Positions 28,628 to 41,214 of a stretch of DNA of 64,000 bases are shown here, piece by piece. Positions within the stretch are counted from its first letter, which is position 1; each line of letters starts with the position of its first letter. The notes beneath the pieces were generated by a model that was given only the letters and a program-made list of their open reading frames with translations, was not told the origin of the DNA and did no database searches. A program made the position numbers and the translations under genes. Source of the stretch: Blepharisma japonicum. Its lineage: Eukaryota; Ciliophora; Heterotrichea; Heterotrichida; Blepharismidae. The stretch lies in NCBI GenBank assembly GCA_949751835.1, contig CATKHK010000009.1:496001-560000 (forward strand), given 5' to 3'.

Positions 28628-30361
28628 ATGTCGAAAAAGGCAAAAACATTAAGACAATCTCATATAAAATTGGAAGATCTCCCTCAAGACATCCTAGTGA
28701 AGATATATTCAGATTTCTTAGACTTTAGTGATTGAGGAAGAATAGCTTGCTCTTGCAGCTGACAGTGAAATATTATAGAGACATGCTGATCAACAGTTCG
28801 CTGTCTCAATTTCTATAGTCTTCCTCTTATGAGATCATCGGATTTCAAAACTGTCATAAAAAAATGCACTCGGTTAAAGAAACTCAGATTAGATTGTACT
28901 TATTTAGACTTAAGCTCTCTTGCTTACATTCCTACGGGACTTGAAGAGTTTAGACTTGAATCTTTGGATCGGCTTATAAGCGACCCTAACTTTTTACCCG
29001 TTCTAGAGAGATTTCAGTTTCTAAATGTCTTAAAACTCTCAGTATTTAACAAATCTTTAGGCTTCAAGATAGTGCAAGACCAATGGCTTAATTTTTTTTC
29101 GACTACAAATATAGCTTCTTTTGAAATCGAAAATATCCCGATAGTCCCTTTTAACCAGCTGAAAAATGTTCCTGGTTTCAGCATGGACTTAATTGAAAAT
29201 TTTCTTGGGCTTAAAAAACTAAAAATTTGGAATTCCATGGTACTAAAATTTCCTTCAGGCTTGGAAAAGTTAAAGATTACATCAAGTCAAGATTCCAAAT
29301 TAAATTGTCTCGCACTAAACGATATGACTTTTAAAATCCTAGAAAATTCTTGCTCAAGAATTAAAAAGCTGAAAATCGTTGACTCTAAAACCAGGATAAA
29401 TGAGAATGATGCCTTAACCAATGCGTCTATAGCATTAATATGCAAAAAATGGAATAAAATAAAACATTTGTGGCTGACTTCTTTATCTGAGGTAGGGGTC
29501 AATTATGTTGACGAAAATTCAATTTTAGACTTATTTAATTCATGCTGTGATATGCAGACATTAGGTCTTGATAATTTTAAGCAGCTTTCTGACATTTGTG
29601 TAGAGGTATTATGCAATAAAAGCCCAAATTTAGAAACATTATCACTCTCTTTTACTCGTATTTCCGATTCATCTCTAATTCATATTTCTTCACTTAAAAA
29701 ACTTCAATATTTAAGCTTAAGGAACTGTAAAAAATTATCCGAACCAGGATTAATTGAGCTGCTCTGCAATCTACCAGAACTTGAAGCTCTTAATTTGTCA
29801 GCGACATCTAATATCACTGATGAAGTGATATCTGTGCTGTCTAGTAATTGCAGGAATCTTAAGCAGCTAGTATTGAATGATGCAAGGATAACCACTCTTG
29901 AAAATATTTCAAATATGGCAAAACTCAGCGATTTATCATTAGTTAATTGTAAAGGCTTAAATAATTCAGAAAATTTCAGAATATTAGTGAGGCTGCAAAA
30001 CCTTTGTAATCTTACCATTGTTGGGTCTAAATTTTTGGTGCATGATGATTTTGCGTTTTTAATGGATGGAATAGGGAGAAATTTAAGAAAGCTTAGGCTT
30101 GATGGCTGCCAAAACCTTAGTGACCAAAGCTTTCTTAAAATTGCCCAAACAGGTAAAAGAGTCAGAATACTTATTATGAAAAATATTGTTCTTACCAATC
30201 AAATTCTGGGGTATCTTGGATTAATGTGGTCGAACTTAAAACAAATTTCTGTGTCTAATCTGCTGTCAAATGGGCAAAATAAAGAAATTACCCACCATGG
30301 CCATGAGTTTAGAGTAGTGCTGGAAGTCAATGGAGAGACCTTATATTTTTCATCATCATAA
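28628..30361 (+). CDS. F-box and leucine-rich-repeat protein
   Basis: F-box/LRR proteins are substrate receptors of SCF ubiquitin ligases. The 577-residue protein begins with an F-box near residues 15-60: LEDLPQDILVKIYSDFLDFS, then W and RIACSCSWQWN, where several Trp codons are TGA (for example 28733-28735). The rest is amphipathic leucine-rich repeats of the cysteine-containing FBXL kind, such as LETLSLSFTRISDSSLIHI, LQYLSLRNCKKLSEPGLIEL and LEALNLSATSNITDEVI. Roughly twelve or more repeats are visible. The F-box would bind Skp1; the substrate is unknown. Standard-code annotation would lose the F-box and start at an internal ATG at 28829. Confidence 0.87.
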
Positions 30362-30641
30362 ATGCCCTATAAATAGTAAATTTAAATAGTAAATAATAAA
30401 TTATTTAGTAATGATGGAGTTTTTAAGACTCAAAGCATATGAATTCAAAAAATTCCGCAATTACTATCAAGCTCAATTTTTTTTGAGAATTTTGGAAAAT
30501 TATTTCACGTGGTAGATTTCGAATTAATTGTTGAAATCAATAGTTTAGCAGTTTGCCTTGATTTATATAAATTAAATTATCATTTTCTTTATTACTTTAA
30601 TTATAATAGCCTAAAATATTTTTCTTTCGTATAGAATTAAA
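30362..30641. other. short intergenic region
   Basis: Some 280 bp between two plus-strand genes. No open frame or repeat is supported. TATAGAATTAAA lies directly before the TIPRL start. Confidence 0.5.
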
Positions 30642-31508
30642 ATGGATATTTATCGTGCTGGGGAATGGGATATTCATGCTTTGCAAGGGAGAATGCTTGG
30701 ATCAGAAGAATTAGATGCTCTTAGTAATCAGCTAGGCATAAAGATCCCAGACTGCGTTTTTGGTAACAGTATTGTATCTTTCCAAAATCCCACTTCAGGT
30801 TTTATATATGAATTTTCTGCTAATAAAGCTCTTGAAATGTGTGGATTCGAAGCAAGAGCCCAAAAACTCTACACAGAAGGCGAGCTTAAATTTGACCACA
30901 TAAATGTGATTCCTAATGAAGTCCAAGTCTCAATGGCATCTAAATGGGCAGCAAAAACAATCCCAAGGGATACAGCTTTTGCAACCCCTCATAGCCCTCA
31001 AGTGCCTGCAGAAATATGCAGCCGCGGAAGAGATTGGACATATTCATCTCCATATAAAGGGACAGTCAAAGGAATTAATGGAAATCCGATTCCTGAGACT
31101 ATAAAAATTGCAATTACAGATGAATCTATCCCTTATCATATGCTAGGAATGGAAAATCCGATCTTATGGGCACATGAGGTGATATTTTTTGAAGATGAGC
31201 TTGATGACAATGGGCAGTCAAAATTCCATATCAGGGTTAGAGCAATGCAGGACTGCTTTTATGCGCTTATTAGAAGCTATTTAAGAGTAGATCATGTTGT
31301 TGTAAGAATTATGGACACAAGAGTATTTCATCAGTTTGACCAGAGGAAAATATTAAGAGAATTCCAAATGAGAGAAGCATCATATGATGAACTAAGAGCA
31401 AGAGGGTTTAATTTCCCTCCACAATGGGCTATTGATCCTAGAGAGAGTGACTTAATATATGAAAGATTGCCAGTAATTGGAATTTTCAGGGATGAAATCA
31501 CTTATTAA
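30642..31508 (+). CDS. TIPRL: TIP41-like protein, PP2A-type phosphatase regulator
   Basis: TIPRL/Tip41 binds catalytic subunits of PP2A, PP4 and PP6 and links them to TOR signalling. The 288-residue protein has the family landmarks: an N-terminal GEWDIHALQGRML, IVSFQNPTSGFIYEFSA, RDWTYSSPYKGT, the central HEVIFFEDELDDNGQSKF and the block IRVRAMQDCFYALIRSYLRV followed by VVRIMDTRVFH and REFQMREASYDEL. Length matches human TIPRL (272). Trp codons are all TGG. Confidence 0.93.
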   Translation: MDIYRAGEWDIHALQGRMLGSEELDALSNQLGIKIPDCVFGNSIVSFQNPTSGFIYEFSANKALEMCGFEARAQKLYTEGELKFDHINVIPNEVQVSMASKWAAKTIPRDTAFATPHSPQVPAEICSRGRDWTYSSPYKGTVKGINGNPIPETIKIAITDESIPYHMLGMENPILWAHEVIFFEDELDDNGQSKFHIRVRAMQDCFYALIRSYLRVDHVVVRIMDTRVFHQFDQRKILREFQMREASYDELRARGFNFPPQWAIDPRESDLIYERLPVIGIFRDEITY

Positions 31509-31661
31509 CAAAATTTATAATTCTTATTTTCTAAATGATATAATATTAACATTTTGCAATAACTTTAGCAATTTTCTATTGCTACTTAACTTAGTATATA
31601 AGTCTGGTGAAATCGTAATATAATAAATATTTTGCCTAAATTGATTAAACTATTAGCCATT

Positions 31662-32438
31662 TTAAGCGTTAGCAACTGGCTTAGCAGTCTTAGCTCCTCT
31701 CAGTCTTCCAGTTCTTCTAGCTGCAATAAGTCCGACCTTTTGTCCAGGTGGTGCGCTTCTCTTAACAGTGCTAGGATGTCCAATGTGTTGATGATTTCCA
31801 CCTCCATGTGGATGTTCTACAGGGTTCATGGCCACACCTCTAACCTTTGGCCAGCAATTTCTTTTGACTCTGTATTTATGGTAAGCTCTTCCAGCCTTCA
31901 TGATTGGTTTTTCGTTTCTTCCGCCTCCAGCGACAATTCCAATCATAGCTCTGCATGAGGAATCAACAGTTTTTCTTGCTCCACTTGGAAGTCTAATTCT
32001 GGTCTTGGTTCCATCATCAGATTGTCCGATAACAGCGCAGGCAGTCCCTGAAGTTCTTCCAATCGTTCCTCTGTCTCCATATCTCCCTTCAAGATTGCAA
32101 ACTTCGGTACCTTCTGGCATTTGTGAGAGTGGAAGGACATTGCCAACAGTGAGTTGAGCGTCTTGGCCACAATAAATGTATTGGCCTGAGTACATCCCTT
32201 CTGTTGCAATAAAAGTTTCAATATGTTGACGATAACGATATGGATCTCTGAAAACTACTCTCGCTAATGGTGCACCACGACCTGGGTCATGAATAATTTC
32301 TTTTACTACTCCTCTGATATAGCCATTTCGTTCTGAATAATCTAAAGCTCTAAATTTAGGGACACCTTTGCGGTGGGCTACGTGGGCTTTGAAAATTGCC
32401 GCACCTCCTTTACGTTGAGCTCTGATTCTGCGACCCAT
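31662..32438 (-). CDS. RPL8: 60S ribosomal protein uL2
   Basis: uL2 supports the peptidyl transferase centre. The 258-residue protein has the eukaryotic form [35 protein letters not shown], the loop [23 protein letters not shown], and the conserved [20 protein letters not shown], whose Trp is TGG. The full length and ending are typical. TATAAAAT precedes the ATG. It is convergent with TIPRL. Confidence 0.97.
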   Translation of the reverse strand: MGRRIRAQRKGGAAIFKAHVAHRKGVPKFRALDYSERNGYIRGVVKEIIHDPGRGAPLARVVFRDPYRYRQHIETFIATEGMYSGQYIYCGQDAQLTVGNVLPLSQMPEGTEVCNLEGRYGDRGTIGRTSGTACAVIGQSDDGTKTRIRLPSGARKTVDSSCRAMIGIVAGGGRNEKPIMKAGRAYHKYRVKRNCWPKVRGVAMNPVEHPHGGGNHQHIGHPSTVKRSAPPGQKVGLIAARRTGRLRGAKTAKPVANA

Positions 32439-32506
32439 ATTTTATAGCCACTGATAGATGTTAATATGGAAATGGATAAGTTTGGATTATTTATCAATAG
32501 ATTAAG

Positions 32507-35500
32507 CTAATATCGAGCTTTACAGCGGATTTTTAAAATTTCTTGGTCTTTTAGTGTGAGAATTTCATTAAATTCATATTCACGGGTTTGGATGAATCTC
32601 CGTTTGTTTTCAAGCTCGATAAGCAATTCATCGATTAAGTCACATTTGTGGGAAAGCTCAGATTCAAGCTCTTGTCTGAGGTTTTGTTCTTCGTAGAGAG
32701 CTTGAAGCAGGTCTTGCTGAGAGGATCGAGATATATTGGGAAGGTATTTGGAGTGGTTAAGAAGTTTTGCTTGAAGGGATGGCTTGTTTTGTTTATATTC
32801 TTTTATTAATTCTTGTGTGTATTTAGTTTGGGATTCTAGTTCTTCTAAGGTTAGTTTTTCTTTAATTTTAGGACTTGAAGATAAATTTTCTGAGTAGCTG
32901 AGACGGCTTTCTTTTTTTGGGCTATCCCTCTTTCTTCTGTCACCATTTTGACTATTAGAAGCAATTTTATAAAAATCTAGCTGTTTCCTTAAATTTTGGA
33001 GCTCTTTTTCATAGTCTTCTACACTTTTTATTAAATATCTCTTTTCAATTGTGAGAGACTCAATTGTTTGCATATATGCATCTTCTTTCTGAGACCACTT
33101 TTTAGGAGTTTCTCTCTTTACAATATCATCTTTGCTACTCAAAACATCAAATATTTTTTTAATTGCTTCTTTTGGTGGGATATCTCCTATTTTCTCTCTA
33201 GGATTTTGCTTAACGTGGTTATAAAGCTCGATTAAAGATTGTTTCCATTCATCACAGTCTTCACGAAATATTTTAATTGTGTCTCTTAGATTTGCATTTT
33301 CCTCTTCTAATATCTTTAAAGCCTCGCTAAGTTGAGAGTTTTCACCCTTTAAGAGTTTAACTATGTCTTCCAATGAAATTTCTTGAAGTAAAGCTTGATT
33401 TATTGAATTTTGCAGCTCTGAGTTCTCTTTAGATTCTTCAAGATTTGCTAGTGGAATATTTGAAAGCAAACTAGATGCTTTAGATTGAAAAATTGATTTT
33501 CCATTGGTATTTATTTGTTTATTATTTTCATCAGAAAATGCTTTCAATTTTATTTTTTCTGTGGCTGAAGGAATATTTAATTTTGTTTTTTCTCCATTTC
33601 TTGGATCTTCAAGCTGATTTAATGCTGAGCCTTTTGAATACAGCTTTTGACCAGTATATGACGAAAATGATTCAGTTCCAAAAGCTGTCATGCAAGATTT
33701 GGGACTACTTTTTGGTTTACTTAAGCTTTCATGGATCTCTGATATATTCATAGATTGTGATCTTTCATCATTAATATGCTGAAAAGTGATGCTAAATTTT
33801 TCACTATCTTTCAGTTTCTTATATTCTTCAATAAGAATATTAATAAAAGTATCGGTATCTCTAATATCAGAAAATGATATCTGATGCTTAATATCAAAGT
33901 CTGCGCTTCATTTTTCAAATTTTTCTTTTATATTCCCCATTACATTTTTAATCTCATCGGCTTCTTCAGTCTGTGATTCCTTTTCTAGAAAAGATTTTGC
34001 TTTGAATTTCTTTAATTGTTCTTCAAGATCTTTAATTTGGTTATAAAGTATTTCTTTTTCATGCGTTAACTGAGAATTTAATATTTGAAACTTTGCTTTT
34101 TCTTCATTTAGTTTTGCGCACTCTTTTTGAGAGTTTTCATAATCATTTATTAGTGAAGAATATCTCTTTTCAAAGTCATCAAATCTGGCCATGTATTCTT
34201 TGAGGTGTTTATCTTCTAAGTTATGTGAAGCTGATGACTCTTTTAATGATTTGAAATTACTTTCTGAGGTGATGAGCTCGTTTTGTAACTTTGCAATTTC
34301 GTTTTTAAGATGCTCGATTATTTCCATATCTGCTTTATTTTTTTCTTTAATTTCTTCATTTTCTCTTCTTAATTCGAAATTTTCGGTTTCTACTTGTTCA
34401 ATTCCGACATTTTTCTTGAATCTGCTAATTATATTGTCTTTTAATTGAATTTTGTAATCCAAATTCACAATTTCATTTTTCATTCTTTGACTAATTTTGA
34501 TTAGATTTTCTATAGCCTCTTCTTTTTCTTGCAAAATTCTTGCTTGAGACTCTACGTGTTGAGAAAATTTTTCAGTTTCTCTGTAAACTTCTGATTTACG
34601 AGCAGTTACATTGCTTTCAATTTCCTTTGATTTTTTGTTCAATTGTTTTTTCTTTGAGTATTTTTTTTCGTTTTCTTTTATTTCCAAATTTTTAATAGTT
34701 TCAAAGTTTTTGTTTAACTCTCCTTCTAATTCATCAATTTTTTTGGTTTTTTCTGATACTTTTATAGATTCTTCATTCAATTTTAGCATAATTTCGTTAT
34801 TATTGTCTAAAAGTTTCTTTAATTGCTCTTTTGTTTTTTCATGATTTGATTTTTCTTTAGAAAAATGCTCAGCAAGCTCTTTTTTTGTTTCGTGTTCTTT
34901 TTTTAATCTCCCAGCTACTTCTCTAATTCTATAATTTAGCTGGTCTTTAAGTTCTGTTATTTCTTTGATTTGACTGGAACTTCTATCAGAAAGCTCTTTA
35001 ATGCATTCATTGAGCTCTAAAGTTTGATCTTCATATGCTGTCTCAATCCTTTCAATGCTTTCATTTCTAATTTTTTTCCATTCATTACCTTCATATCCCT
35101 CTTTTGATATCCTTTTTATTTCATTGTTTATAATTTTTTCATTTGCTAAAAGCTTATTTAGTTTTTTGATTTCTGAATTAAGCTTAATGCATTCAATATC
35201 CTTAATAATTTTTTCATTCTGATATGATTCATTGTTGATTTTTCAAGAATCAAGCATTGATGATTGAATAAATTCAAGCTGCTCATTAATTTTACAGTCA
35301 ATGATTTCTGATATATTAAAATTTATTTTGGCAATTTCATCTTCTCCCAGCTGTGCTTTAGTCAATAATTGAAGCAAATGGTCGCGAAGATCATATATTT
35401 CGCCTTTCTTGTTCTTAATAATCTTAAGTTCCGATTCTAAGTACTGATTTTTTAATGAGTATTCATTGCAAATTTGCTTTAAATATGTTACTTCTTCATC

Positions 35501-36088
35501 TATATCAATTTTATGGTTTTTTTGAAAATTAAATCCATCTGATCTTGATTTTATTTCATCTGAGGTTTTCGTTAAAATTTCTTTTAAATTACTATTTTCT
35601 TCTTCTATTTCATTTAACTTATATTGAAGGCTTTCAATTTCTTTCATTAATTCTTTAATTTCATTATTTTTACCTTGTATTTCTGACTCAAAAGTAGATT
35701 TAGATGCTTTAAATAATTCATCTAGTTCAGGAATTTGAGTATCTTTTTGTGATAAAGTATTTCTCAAAATCTCAATTTCATATTCCTTTTCTTTAAGAAT
35801 TTTATGATACTTATTTCTTGAAAGAAGCCTTAATTCAGCTTCTAACTGAGCTACAGTATTGTCTCTTATTTTTGTAATAGACCTAATGAGTTCGAAATTT
35901 TGCCTTGGTTTTAAAGGTTCCAAAAATATGTATCCGTATTTCCTTCACAGTCTAGATGCGTTTTCTAAATTTCCTGAGGTAAGAGATTTATACAAGTTTT
36001 GGGACTCTTCAAGACTAATCGAAATATCAGGCATGCATTCTCTTATAGGACTTCCTGAACGCTGAGCTTGGTCAACCACTTTGTTCAT
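32507..36088 (-). CDS. 1,193-residue coiled-coil protein
   Basis: One continuous frame reads through TGA (Trp) at 35945-35947, 35243-35245 and 33908-33910, from ATG at 36086-36088 to TAG at 32507-32509. It would look like three separate genes with the standard code. Residues 1-70 are mixed. Then long coiled coils rich in Glu, Lys, Leu and Asn run nearly to the end, interrupted around residues 730-850 by a polar region with SMNISEIHESLSKPKSS. No enzymatic domain is seen. Its neighbours encode cilium and basal-body proteins, which fits a cytoskeletal role, but coiled coils alone do not prove function. Confidence 0.85.
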
Positions 36089-36193
36089 GCTAATTTATAA
36101 CTCCATTATTACTCTTAAAATTTTAATAATTAATATTTATTAACGATATATATTTACTGTTTTAGGTTATTTTATATAACTTTTTCATTTACA

Positions 36194-37771
36194 TTATGGC
36201 TTATTTATTTGACTCTTTGCTGAGCTTCTTCTTGACTTTTTTAGTGTTTCTTCTAATACAAGCGATTCGTCTAAGCCTACTAAGTCTTTCAATTCGATTT
36301 CTTCCTCTGGAGTAATCTTAATAGATTTCGCTACCTCAGGAGCTTTATTAACAATTATTGCCATACTCTCTCTTTTTACCTCGGACAAAAATTCTGGAAT
36401 TTTTTCTTTATGGGAAATAACGTCTTGAAGTGTTTGTCTTACGTCATTCCTTATTTTTCTTAAATTCTCTATAAAATCATCAGAAACTACAATTTCTTCT
36501 GGATTTTCATTTTCTGTTAAAAATACGCCTGATCTTGTCGACTTGTGTATACCAGTCGCCATTTTTTTAGCCCATATCTTGATTTTGTTAGTAGTTTTAT
36601 ATAATTTCAATCTTTTTGCTTCAAGTTCTTCTATTCTTTTCTTTACTTTCAAAATTTCAGTTCTTTTTTTTTCTTCTTCATTTGTTTTGGATTTTGGCTC
36701 GCTCTCTTCTTTGTTTAAAATATCTATTTTTACTTGTAACCCCTCAATTTTTTGTTTATAGCCTGTGCAGTCTGTTTCTTTTTGCTTTACCGAAACTAGA
36801 AGTTCTTGATATGAAGTTTCTTTGGTTAAAAATCTTTCTACCATAGTTTCAATATCTTTAAGCCCAGTCGAAATTTTCATTTTTATAAAAGCCTCTTCAA
36901 GAATTTTTCACTTTTCGTGCTGTTTTTGAAATTGAAAAGACATTAAGTTATACCACATCCTATGGATAAGACATTTTTCTCTCAGTCTCACAGAATGGGC
37001 ACATTGGTCATCAATAATTGCTTTTTCAAGATATTCTTCTTGTCTTTTTTTATTTTCCTCTTTTTTGATTAAAGAGAGTTCTCTGTTTTTTAAGTCTTTT
37101 TCAGCATTATTTATAGCATTCAATCTTTCTTGGCTTTCATAATTAAGATTTGATTGGAATTTTGTCAAGGCAAAACGACTTTGAAGTTTAGCTTCTTTGG
37201 ATTTTAAACTTTTATCAAATTCTAATTTCAAAACAGAGCTTTGAGACTGCAAAGTAGCTTTGAAATTTAAACTCTTTTTTTCAAGATAAAATAAAGCAGA
37301 TTTCATTCTGTCTATTATGTGTAAGTAAATTTGTTTATTTTTCTCTTCTTCGTCTTGCTGCTTTTTGGTTCATTCAATTCTACTTTCAAGTTTTTCTGAA
37401 TTTTTTAAAGTTTCATCAACGTGGCTTTGCTTTTTGACTTTTAGCTCAGCTAAGTTATTTAGCTCTCTTCTCATAACAGACAAGACTTTATCTTCTTTTA
37501 AAAACGATTGTTTGCTCTTATCTAATCTTTTTCTAAGTAAAATTAGTCTAGCTGAAGCTTCAGTTTTTTCTTGGCTTGGAAGAAAACATCTGACCTTCGG
37601 TATCGAATACGAAATGTCAAGTAATTGCCCAGACTCATGATTATTCATAAAAACCTTGATTTTTCTTTCTGTAGTCGAAGATATTGAAGTTTTATTTAAA
37701 GCCGTATTTGCCCTCCTCTGAGATGTTCTTTTGACTGAAGAAGATCGTTTATGTGCCGGCGATATTTCCAT
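36194..37771 (-). CDS. outer dynein arm docking complex-like coiled-coil protein (CCDC151/ODAD3 type)
   Basis: A 525-residue protein reading through TGA at 37370-37372 and 36908-36910. Residues 1-55 are basic and Ser-rich (AHKRSSSVKRTSQRR). A coiled coil follows from about residue 70 to 330. The segment EEAFIKMKISTGLKDIETMV followed by ERFLTKE resembles the conserved AFxKIKxATGxxDxxEVVxRF region of docking-complex subunits (CCDC151, CCDC63, CCDC114), which fix outer dynein arms on doublet microtubules. The last third is charged and ends AKSQINKP. The exact subunit is uncertain. The gene is divergent from CCDC81 across 88 bp. Confidence 0.6.
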
Positions 37772-37859
37772 TAAGAATAATAAGCTAAGATAATAATAAT
37801 TTGAATACTCCTTTTACTTTTAATCAAAAAACCTGCTTCATATTATCAAATAACTGAAG
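37772..37859. promoter_or_regulatory. 88-bp divergent promoter region of two ciliary genes
   Basis: The start codons of the docking-complex-like gene (minus) and CCDC81 (plus) are only 88 bp apart. Both products are predicted to be ciliary, so a shared bidirectional promoter would allow co-expression during ciliogenesis. No specific transcription factor site is recognised; the sequence is AT-rich. Confidence 0.4.
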
Positions 37860-38711
37860 ATGAACATGGATAACTTAATAGCGTATATATTAAGCAACCC
37901 AGGCAGATATCCTGGAAGTCATCTTTGTCCTCAGCCAAGGTCAAGTCAGTCCGTCAAGCCATTAGAGCCCGCCTCACAAATGCAGCTGATATGGAAGGCT
38001 ACAGTTGAGTACATCCATGAAAAAATATTAGAAGGCAAAGGAGTCAACATAAAAGGGTTTGGAGCTTTTACCTTTGACATAGAGACGAAGCTTGCACCAG
38101 TTACAGCTATAAACCCTACAAGTGGTGAAATAGACGATCAAAGGCTTGATCGCAAGCACTTACATAAAAACCGTCCAGTTTTTATTCCTGACCCATCCTT
38201 ACAAAGTGTTTTATTAAGATATCACGGAAAAAATCAGGTCGAAAAACCTGCAAGCCAACGGTCGGTTTTCCAAAGAGGATTCCAAATGATATTTTGTAAC
38301 CCTGTCCCTATCGCCCAAGCGTGTTATATAGATAAAAATGTAGTTGTAGATACTCATAGAGCGATATTTTCTGCTATAAAAGAATTGGCAACTGCTGGAA
38401 GGTCAATTACAATTCCCTTTAACTTTGCTGTGATTATTATAAGCAATTTAACGCTAGAAACGAGATTTAACCAGAATTTTGCACATAATACGAACAGCAA
38501 GTATTATGAAGCGAAAATGAGGAAATCTGATGTACCGTGTGCAACATTCTGGCAGACAACGTCACAGGATAAATGGAGATCATCAGCTCTTTCGTCATTG
38601 TGGTCAAAACCAGACAGAAGAGAAGTTCAGACTATGAATGAAAAAACTTTAGCCTTAAAAATCATGAGTTTAGATCTAGCAAGCTCTGTGAGACCAAAAA
38701 CAACTCTTTAA
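37860..38711 (+). CDS. CCDC81: CCDC81-type protein with HU-like domains
   Basis: CCDC81 family proteins carry eukaryotic forms of the bacterial HU/IHF DNA-binding fold and locate to centrosomes and basal bodies. The 283-residue protein shows the first HU-like domain at residues 38-130, with QLIWKATVEYIHEKILEGKG, then VNIKGFGAFTFDI, and NRPVFIPDPSL. A second domain-like region follows with FQMIFCNPVPIAQAC, VVVDTHRAIFSAI and SITIPFNFAVIII. The tail has SLWSKPDRREVQT. The frame is intact under both codes. It is flanked on both sides by genes for ciliary proteins. Confidence 0.78.
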   Translation: MNMDNLIAYILSNPGRYPGSHLCPQPRSSQSVKPLEPASQMQLIWKATVEYIHEKILEGKGVNIKGFGAFTFDIETKLAPVTAINPTSGEIDDQRLDRKHLHKNRPVFIPDPSLQSVLLRYHGKNQVEKPASQRSVFQRGFQMIFCNPVPIAQACYIDKNVVVDTHRAIFSAIKELATAGRSITIPFNFAVIIISNLTLETRFNQNFAHNTNSKYYEAKMRKSDVPCATFWQTTSQDKWRSSALSSLWSKPDRREVQTMNEKTLALKIMSLDLASSVRPKTTL

Positions 38712-38805
38712 TATGCTTGATTAATCGAATTATCTTAATGATAAAGTTACTTGATAGTAAAATAGACAAATGCTTAAGTTTTTATAATAAAATTAATGTA
38801 AATTT

Positions 38806-41133
38806 CTAGATGTTGCTTCTATCATTATTTGGACATCCTTGAGTCAAAATATGATTTTTCCAACCTTCAATGCCTGGCTCTACATCTTCGTGGCATAAAG
38901 GACATCTTGTCGCAATTTTCGGTGGTTTCGCTGCATAGCATGACTGCTCTTCGACATGCTGCTCAAATTCATCAATATGGATTGCTTCTTTACACCTTGG
39001 ACATTGCGACATTACACTTTTTAGCTCGCATTCTTTCAATAAATGGCTATTTAAATCAAAGATTTCTATAACCTGGTTACAATATTGGCAAGAAACTAAC
39101 ATAGGGCAATCTTTTCAATAGTGGATATCCAAATTGTCCTCATTAGCAAAAATCGTATCTTTTTTGCCACAGAATTGACATAGTGGCAAAGTAGCTGGAG
39201 GGTTTGTGGGCTTTCTCTTAGGAGCACTAATAGGCTGCTGCCTCTGTGGAGGCTGGGAAATCATTGCATTAGGAGCGTTTCCTCCATCAATATTCTGCAT
39301 TCCTTTCTCCAACATTTCTTGCTGTGCTGGTCTTAAATCTGACAAATAAGGCTGCAGTTTTTGTCCTACACATGCATAAATCGTCATAAGTAAATTAAAA
39401 GCTGCATTTCTTACATCTTGATTAGTATTTTTAAATCCATTCAGTGCATACTCAGCTACAGGCTGAAACGGGACATAGGAGTTATCAATTTGGAACTCTT
39501 TTACAATATTATCTAGCAAATTGAGTCTCCCAATTATATGCTTTTGAGACGTTGATTTATCTTTCATAGGCTTCAAAATGCTTTGCACAGCTGGGCCTAC
39601 CCCTACTATGTCACTTCTTGTAAGTGTTATAAAGGTTTGTTCAGCGTTTTCTCTTACTCTTGCATTATTATCACCAATTTTATCTAGAAGTGAGCTAAGG
39701 ATGCTTTGTATATGTTCAGGGACATCACCTCTTACAACTGCACGTGTAGGTACGATGCTGTTAAGGAGAGTATTTATAAGGCCCATTGATTTTAAAGATA
39801 CTTGGGCGACTTTGTCACTTACTGTGTATCTTACAGCTCCTAGTACTCCTGAATAAATGTTTGAGTTATCAGAACCTCCGAAAATCTGGCTTGAAGATCC
39901 TTGGGAAACTTCATTTTGGATTATCCCAAGACCATCCTCTCGAAACTGCCATGCTTTAGAAAAAATTCTTCTGCAAAGATCCTCGCCTAATATAGGGAGC
40001 AACGGATCTGCAAATTTAGACTGTTGGACCCCTAAAGGTTCAGGAGGGTTATCAAGGTTCGGAGGCAAATTTTCTTCTTCTTCGCTTCCAAAAATTTGTC
40101 CTGGAGCTCTACCATTGCTCATAGTAGGGATTACTTGCTCATCGTGAGATACTTTAGATTTGGGCTCAGGCAAGAGCTGATTATTTCTTCGTTCAAAAGG
40201 ATCATAGTTGGGCATATCGTCTATCTGCTGAGGAGGTGGAAATTGAGAAGGCTGAGGTCTTGATGAAGGACGGCCTCCTATACCTAAAGGCTGAGGACCA
40301 CCTGAAAACAGTCTATGTGAGCTCTGTTGTACTGGTGCAAAATACGTATCAGGCATTGGAGGTAAAACGGCATTTCTCATTCTTTCTATTTCAATTTTCA
40401 AAATTTTGGCACCATCATAGTCTTCACTTGAAATTGCATTTCTTTTTCTGTCTTCTAACATTAAAAGTTCATATCCTACAGACTTTAGTCTTTCGATAGC
40501 ATCTTTAATTCGTTTAGCTTCATCAAAGTCCTCGTTTTCAATAGCTCTATCTTTAGCTGAATATAATTGTTTAAGCCTGTCATTAGTAGCTGAATCAAAT
40601 TCCATTTCATTTTCAAGCCTAGGCTGAATTCCTTTTGATGGTCCTTTAATGCTTCCAAGATCTTCACCTAAACAATTAATAGCAATTAGACCAACTTGGT
40701 TGAAAATATTATACTTGTTAGTATGACACTTGTTTAAAGAGACCTTTAGAAATAAAGCTTGGGAATCAATATAAACTGATTTTAGCTCTCGTGCCTGAAA
40801 TCCTGATTTTTCATTGTTGTCTAATGAAAGATATCCAAGACGATTTCATTTGAAATTTTCTAATGGGGGGATTGAGCTAGGATTTTCAGGCAAATATGTG
40901 AAGAGTTCAATCCTTGTAGCGATTTTTGACTGGTGTGATAAAAATTGAAGCTGCTGGATCCGAACTGCAGTGATAAATTGTAAAATAATTATTTGAGGAA
41001 AATCTTGAAATCGGGCTGATTGCCAGCCTGTGCTGTGTGGTCCATGGTTTAATAGTTGTGTTACCGGAAATTCATTATCTTCGCTGCTACAAAATACAAT
41101 GCGGAATTTAAGTTTAGAGAGTTGGCTGCTCAT
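38806..41133 (-). CDS. CEP104: CEP104 (FAP256) ciliary tip protein
   Basis: CEP104 caps the growing ends of ciliary microtubules. The 775-residue protein reads through TGA at 40846-40848 and 39115-39117. Order of parts: an N-terminal jelly-roll with NHGPHSTGWQSARFQDFPQI and the block RLGYLSLDNN, KSGFQARELKSVYIDS and NKYNIFNQVGLIAIN; helices with KDRAIENEDFDEAKRIKDAI; a Pro-rich linker; a TOG domain (about residues 360-590, VRENAEQTFITLTR, DVRNAAFNLLMTIY); and four Cys-rich fingers (CQFCGKK, CQYCNQV, CPRCKEA, CPLCHED). I set the start at MSSQLSKLKFRI, since the upstream codon is GTG. Standard annotation would give at least three pieces. Confidence 0.93.
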
Positions 41134-41214
41134 TTTATTTAAAAATAAAGTTAAGGTCACGTTTAACAGTTACAGATAATAATGCAATAGATATAATATA
41201 ATAATTCTGAAAAC

